Assembly (NCBI GenBank): GCA_017881545.1
Contig: JADGQU010000109.1
Coordinates: 1-7,386 of the forward strand
Reading direction: 5' to 3'
DNA from: Gemmatimonadaceae bacterium
Lineage (GTDB): Bacteria > Gemmatimonadota > Gemmatimonadetes > Gemmatimonadales > Gemmatimonadaceae
Length of the DNA: 7,386 nucleotides
In this document: positions 5,671-7,386 of the stretch, piece by piece
Numbering within the stretch: the first letter of the stretch is position 1
How the letters are laid out: every line of letters starts with the position of its first letter
Program-made: the position numbers and the translations under genes
Notes under the pieces: generated by a model
Databases searched by the model: none
The model's input: the letters and a program-made list of their open reading frames with translations, nothing else
Told to the model about the DNA's origin: nothing

Positions 5671-5749
5671 CCGGGCACATTAGCTCTCCGCGCCGGGCTA
5701 GAGAAGGAGGACTCCACTATCTTTCGCGAGTACCTTCGCACGTCATCTC

Positions 5750-5754
5750 GAGGA
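5750..5754 (+). promoter_or_regulatory. Shine-Dalgarno of pruA that decides its start
   Basis: GAGGA ends 4 nt before the ATG at 5759. It supports this start even though the first 40 or so residues are low-complexity and not part of the conserved enzyme. A second, stronger AAGGAGGA at 5704-5711 has no ATG, GTG or TTG at a usable distance. Confidence 0.6.
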
Positions 5755-5758
5755 ATCC

Positions 5759-7386
5759 ATGCCTGCCTCTGCAGCCAAACCCGACCGCTCCGGGTCTTCT
5801 GGCGCCGGTTTGCGCAAAGCCAAATCAAACAACGACGAGTCCGTCGCCCCGAGCGCGGCTCCTGAGACGGCCGCGCGAGTTCTGACCGGATTCAATGGCA
5901 ACCGTCGTGTGCCGCCGCCGGTGAACGAGCCGGTCAAGAGCTACGCGCCGGCGTCTCCGGAGAGAGCGGGGCTCAAGGAGCGTCTGAGCTCGATGTCCGG
6001 CGAGCGGATCGACATTCCCAACATCATTGGCGGCAACGAGGTTCACACCGGCACGCTGGCAGAGTCGGTGATGCCACACAATCACCGTCACGTGCTGGCC
6101 CAGTGGCACCGCGCCAGCGCGGCGAGCATCGATCAGGCCATCACCGCGGCGAAGGAAGCTGCGCACGACTGGGCGAACTGGGCGTGGGAAGATCGCGCCG
6201 CCGTGTTCCTCAAGGCAGCCGAGCTGCTGGCGACGACGTGGAGACCCACGATAAACGCGGCGACGATGCTCGGTCAATCGAAGACGGCGTTTCAGGCGGA
6301 GATCGACGCGGCGGTCGAGCTGATCGACTTCTGGAGATTCAATCCGCACTACGCGCAAGGCCTCTACGACGAGCAGCCGATCAGCGACCGTACGATGTGG
6401 AACCAGCTCGACTACCGGCCGCTCGAGGGATTCGTGTACGCGGTGACGCCGTTCAACTTTACGTCGATCGCGGGCAATCTTCCGACCGCGCCGGCCCTGA
6501 TGGGGAACACCGTCATCTGGAAGCCGGCGTCGAGCGCAATACTGAGCGCGTACTACATCATGAAGCTGCTCGATGAAGCAGGACTTCCTCCGGGTGTGAT
6601 CAACTTCGTGCCGGGAGATGCTGCCCTCATCTCCGACACGCTTCTCTCGAGCCGTGATCTTGCCGGCGTGCATTTCACCGGAAGTACCGCCGTCTTCAAC
6701 AACATGTGGAAGACAATCGGTGCCAGCATGTCGCGCTACAAATCGTACCCGCGCATCGTCGGGGAGACGGGCGGCAAGGACTTCATCGTCGCGCATGCGT
6801 CGGCGGATCCGGTTGCGCTCTCAGTCGCCATCGCCCGCGGAGGGTTCGAGTACCAGGGACAGAAGTGCTCGGCGGCGAGCAGGGTTTACATCCCCGAATC
6901 TATCTGGCCCGAGGTGCGGGACCGTACCGTCGCGATCATGAAGGACATCAAAATGGGAGATGTCACTGACTTCCGGAATTTCATGGGAGCCGTAATCGAC
7001 AAGAGGGCGTTCGCGAAGATCAGCGAGTACATCGAACATGGCCGCAAGAATGCGAGCATTATAGCCGGCGGTGTCGTTCGCGGGGATGACGGATACTTCA
7101 TCGAGCCGACTTTGATCGAGACAAAGGATCCCGGGTATCGCCTGCTGTGCGAGGAGATATTCGGGCCAGTGGTGACGGCGCACGTCTATCCCGACGACAA
7201 GTGGGAGGAGACGCTCAAGATCGTGGACGAGACTTCTCCGTACGCGCTCACCGGTGCGGTGTTCAGCAGGGACCGCCAGGCGGTCCGCGAGGCCGCGCTC
7301 ATCCTCCGCAATGCCGCCGGCAACTTCTACATCAACGACAAGCCGACGGGCGCGGTCGTGGGGCAGCAACCATTCGGTGGTGCGCG
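5759..7386 (+). CDS. pruA: L-glutamate-gamma-semialdehyde (P5C) dehydrogenase, ALDH4A1 type, 3' truncated
   Basis: The frame is open from the ATG at 5759 to the window edge, giving 542 complete codons without a stop. The enzyme oxidises glutamate semialdehyde (from P5C) to glutamate with NAD+, the second step of proline catabolism. The ALDH signatures are all present: P-F-N-F-T-S-I-A-G-N-L with V-I-W-K-P-A-S for NAD binding, H-F-T-G-S-T, catalytic E336 in G-E-T-G-G-K, catalytic C370 in G-Q-K-C-S-A, E-E-I-F-G-P-V, and A-A-G-N-F-Y-I-N-D-K near the end. The spacing of 34 residues between Glu and Cys equals that of human ALDH4A1 (E314/C348, from memory), and the P-V-N-E-P-V-x-S-Y start and V-G-Q-Q-P-F-G-G end are typical of this subgroup. 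Roughly 40 C-terminal codons are missing. Residues 1 to about 44 are a Ser/Ala/Pro-rich extension. No proline dehydrogenase domain is fused in front; putA/prodh may lie beyond the window. Confidence 0.96.
   Translation, partial: MPASAAKPDRSGSSGAGLRKAKSNNDESVAPSAAPETAARVLTGFNGNRRVPPPVNEPVKSYAPASPERAGLKERLSSMSGERIDIPNIIGGNEVHTGTLAESVMPHNHRHVLAQWHRASAASIDQAITAAKEAAHDWANWAWEDRAAVFLKAAELLATTWRPTINAATMLGQSKTAFQAEIDAAVELIDFWRFNPHYAQGLYDEQPISDRTMWNQLDYRPLEGFVYAVTPFNFTSIAGNLPTAPALMGNTVIWKPASSAILSAYYIMKLLDEAGLPPGVINFVPGDAALISDTLLSSRDLAGVHFTGSTAVFNNMWKTIGASMSRYKSYPRIVGETGGKDFIVAHASADPVALSVAIARGGFEYQGQKCSAASRVYIPESIWPEVRDRTVAIMKDIKMGDVTDFRNFMGAVIDKRAFAKISEYIEHGRKNASIIAGGVVRGDDGYFIEPTLIETKDPGYRLLCEEIFGPVVTAHVYPDDKWEETLKIVDETSPYALTGAVFSRDRQAVREAALILRNAAGNFYINDKPTGAVVGQQPFGGA

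Noticed and set aside
5809..5818. TTTGCGCAAA palindrome inside the pruA 5' region
   Set aside because: A 10-bp palindrome within coding sequence is expected by chance at this GC content, and nothing else points to an operator.
5825..6796. Long minus-strand open frame (323 codons) inside the pruA region
   Set aside because: It is antisense to the pruA frame, which has full ALDH motifs; its translation is Arg-rich and without recognisable domains, as expected for a shadow in GC-rich DNA.
6821..7369. Second minus-strand frame (182 codons) opposite pruA
   Set aside because: It is also antisense to conserved ALDH catalytic sequence and has no family features of its own.
1..7386. Search for CRISPR arrays, tRNAs, insertion sequences, toxin-antitoxin or defence genes
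   Set aside because: No regularly spaced repeats, cloverleaf-like segments, transposase motifs or defence-family motifs were seen by eye on either strand.

Overview
The window is a piece of GC-rich bacterial chromosome with mostly housekeeping and envelope genes. Several traits suggest a Gram-negative, non-proteobacterial lineage such as Gemmatimonadota or a neighbouring phylum: a bacilliredoxin, a small SWIB protein with a histone-H1-like tail, a secreted CarboxypepD_reg protein, an outer-membrane-type lipoprotein, and a P5C dehydrogenase of the ALDH4A1 type. This placement is an inference from gene content and is not proven by any marker gene.

Layout. (1) 2-436 (+) is the 3' end of an ABC-2/NatB-type transporter permease. 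It is followed by a G-rich/C-rich inverted-repeat element (about 436-586). (2) 643-1074 (+) is a BrxA/BrxB-family bacilliredoxin. Its stop codon abuts the stop of a convergent gene. (3) A minus-strand block, read right to left, contains nfo (endonuclease IV, 4016-3123), a gap with two overlapping hairpins, a SWIB-domain basic protein (2936-2550), lepB (signal peptidase I, 2544-1759) and an unrecognised four-helix membrane protein (1686-1075). The SWIB and lepB genes are only 5 nt apart and are probably co-transcribed. (4) 4132-4893 (+), divergent from nfo, encodes a secreted CarboxypepD_reg protein with a helical C-terminal part. (5) 4900-5670 (-), convergent with it, encodes a lipoprotein with a sialidase-type Asp-box. 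(6) 5759-7386 (+) is pruA, L-glutamate-gamma-semialdehyde dehydrogenase. It is open at the right edge, with roughly 40 codons missing.

The genes do not form one pathway. nfo repairs abasic DNA, LepB matures secreted proteins (plausibly including the CarboxypepD_reg product encoded nearby), the bacilliredoxin handles bacillithiol-type mixed disulfides, and PruA completes proline catabolism. I see no CRISPR array, tRNA, rRNA, transposase, phage gene or defence cassette. The features most worth a second look are the inverted-repeat element at 436-586, the mutually exclusive hairpins at 3034-3085, the SWIB/H1-tail protein coupled to lepB, and the two-module secreted protein at 4132. I do not find a convincing new multi-gene system here.
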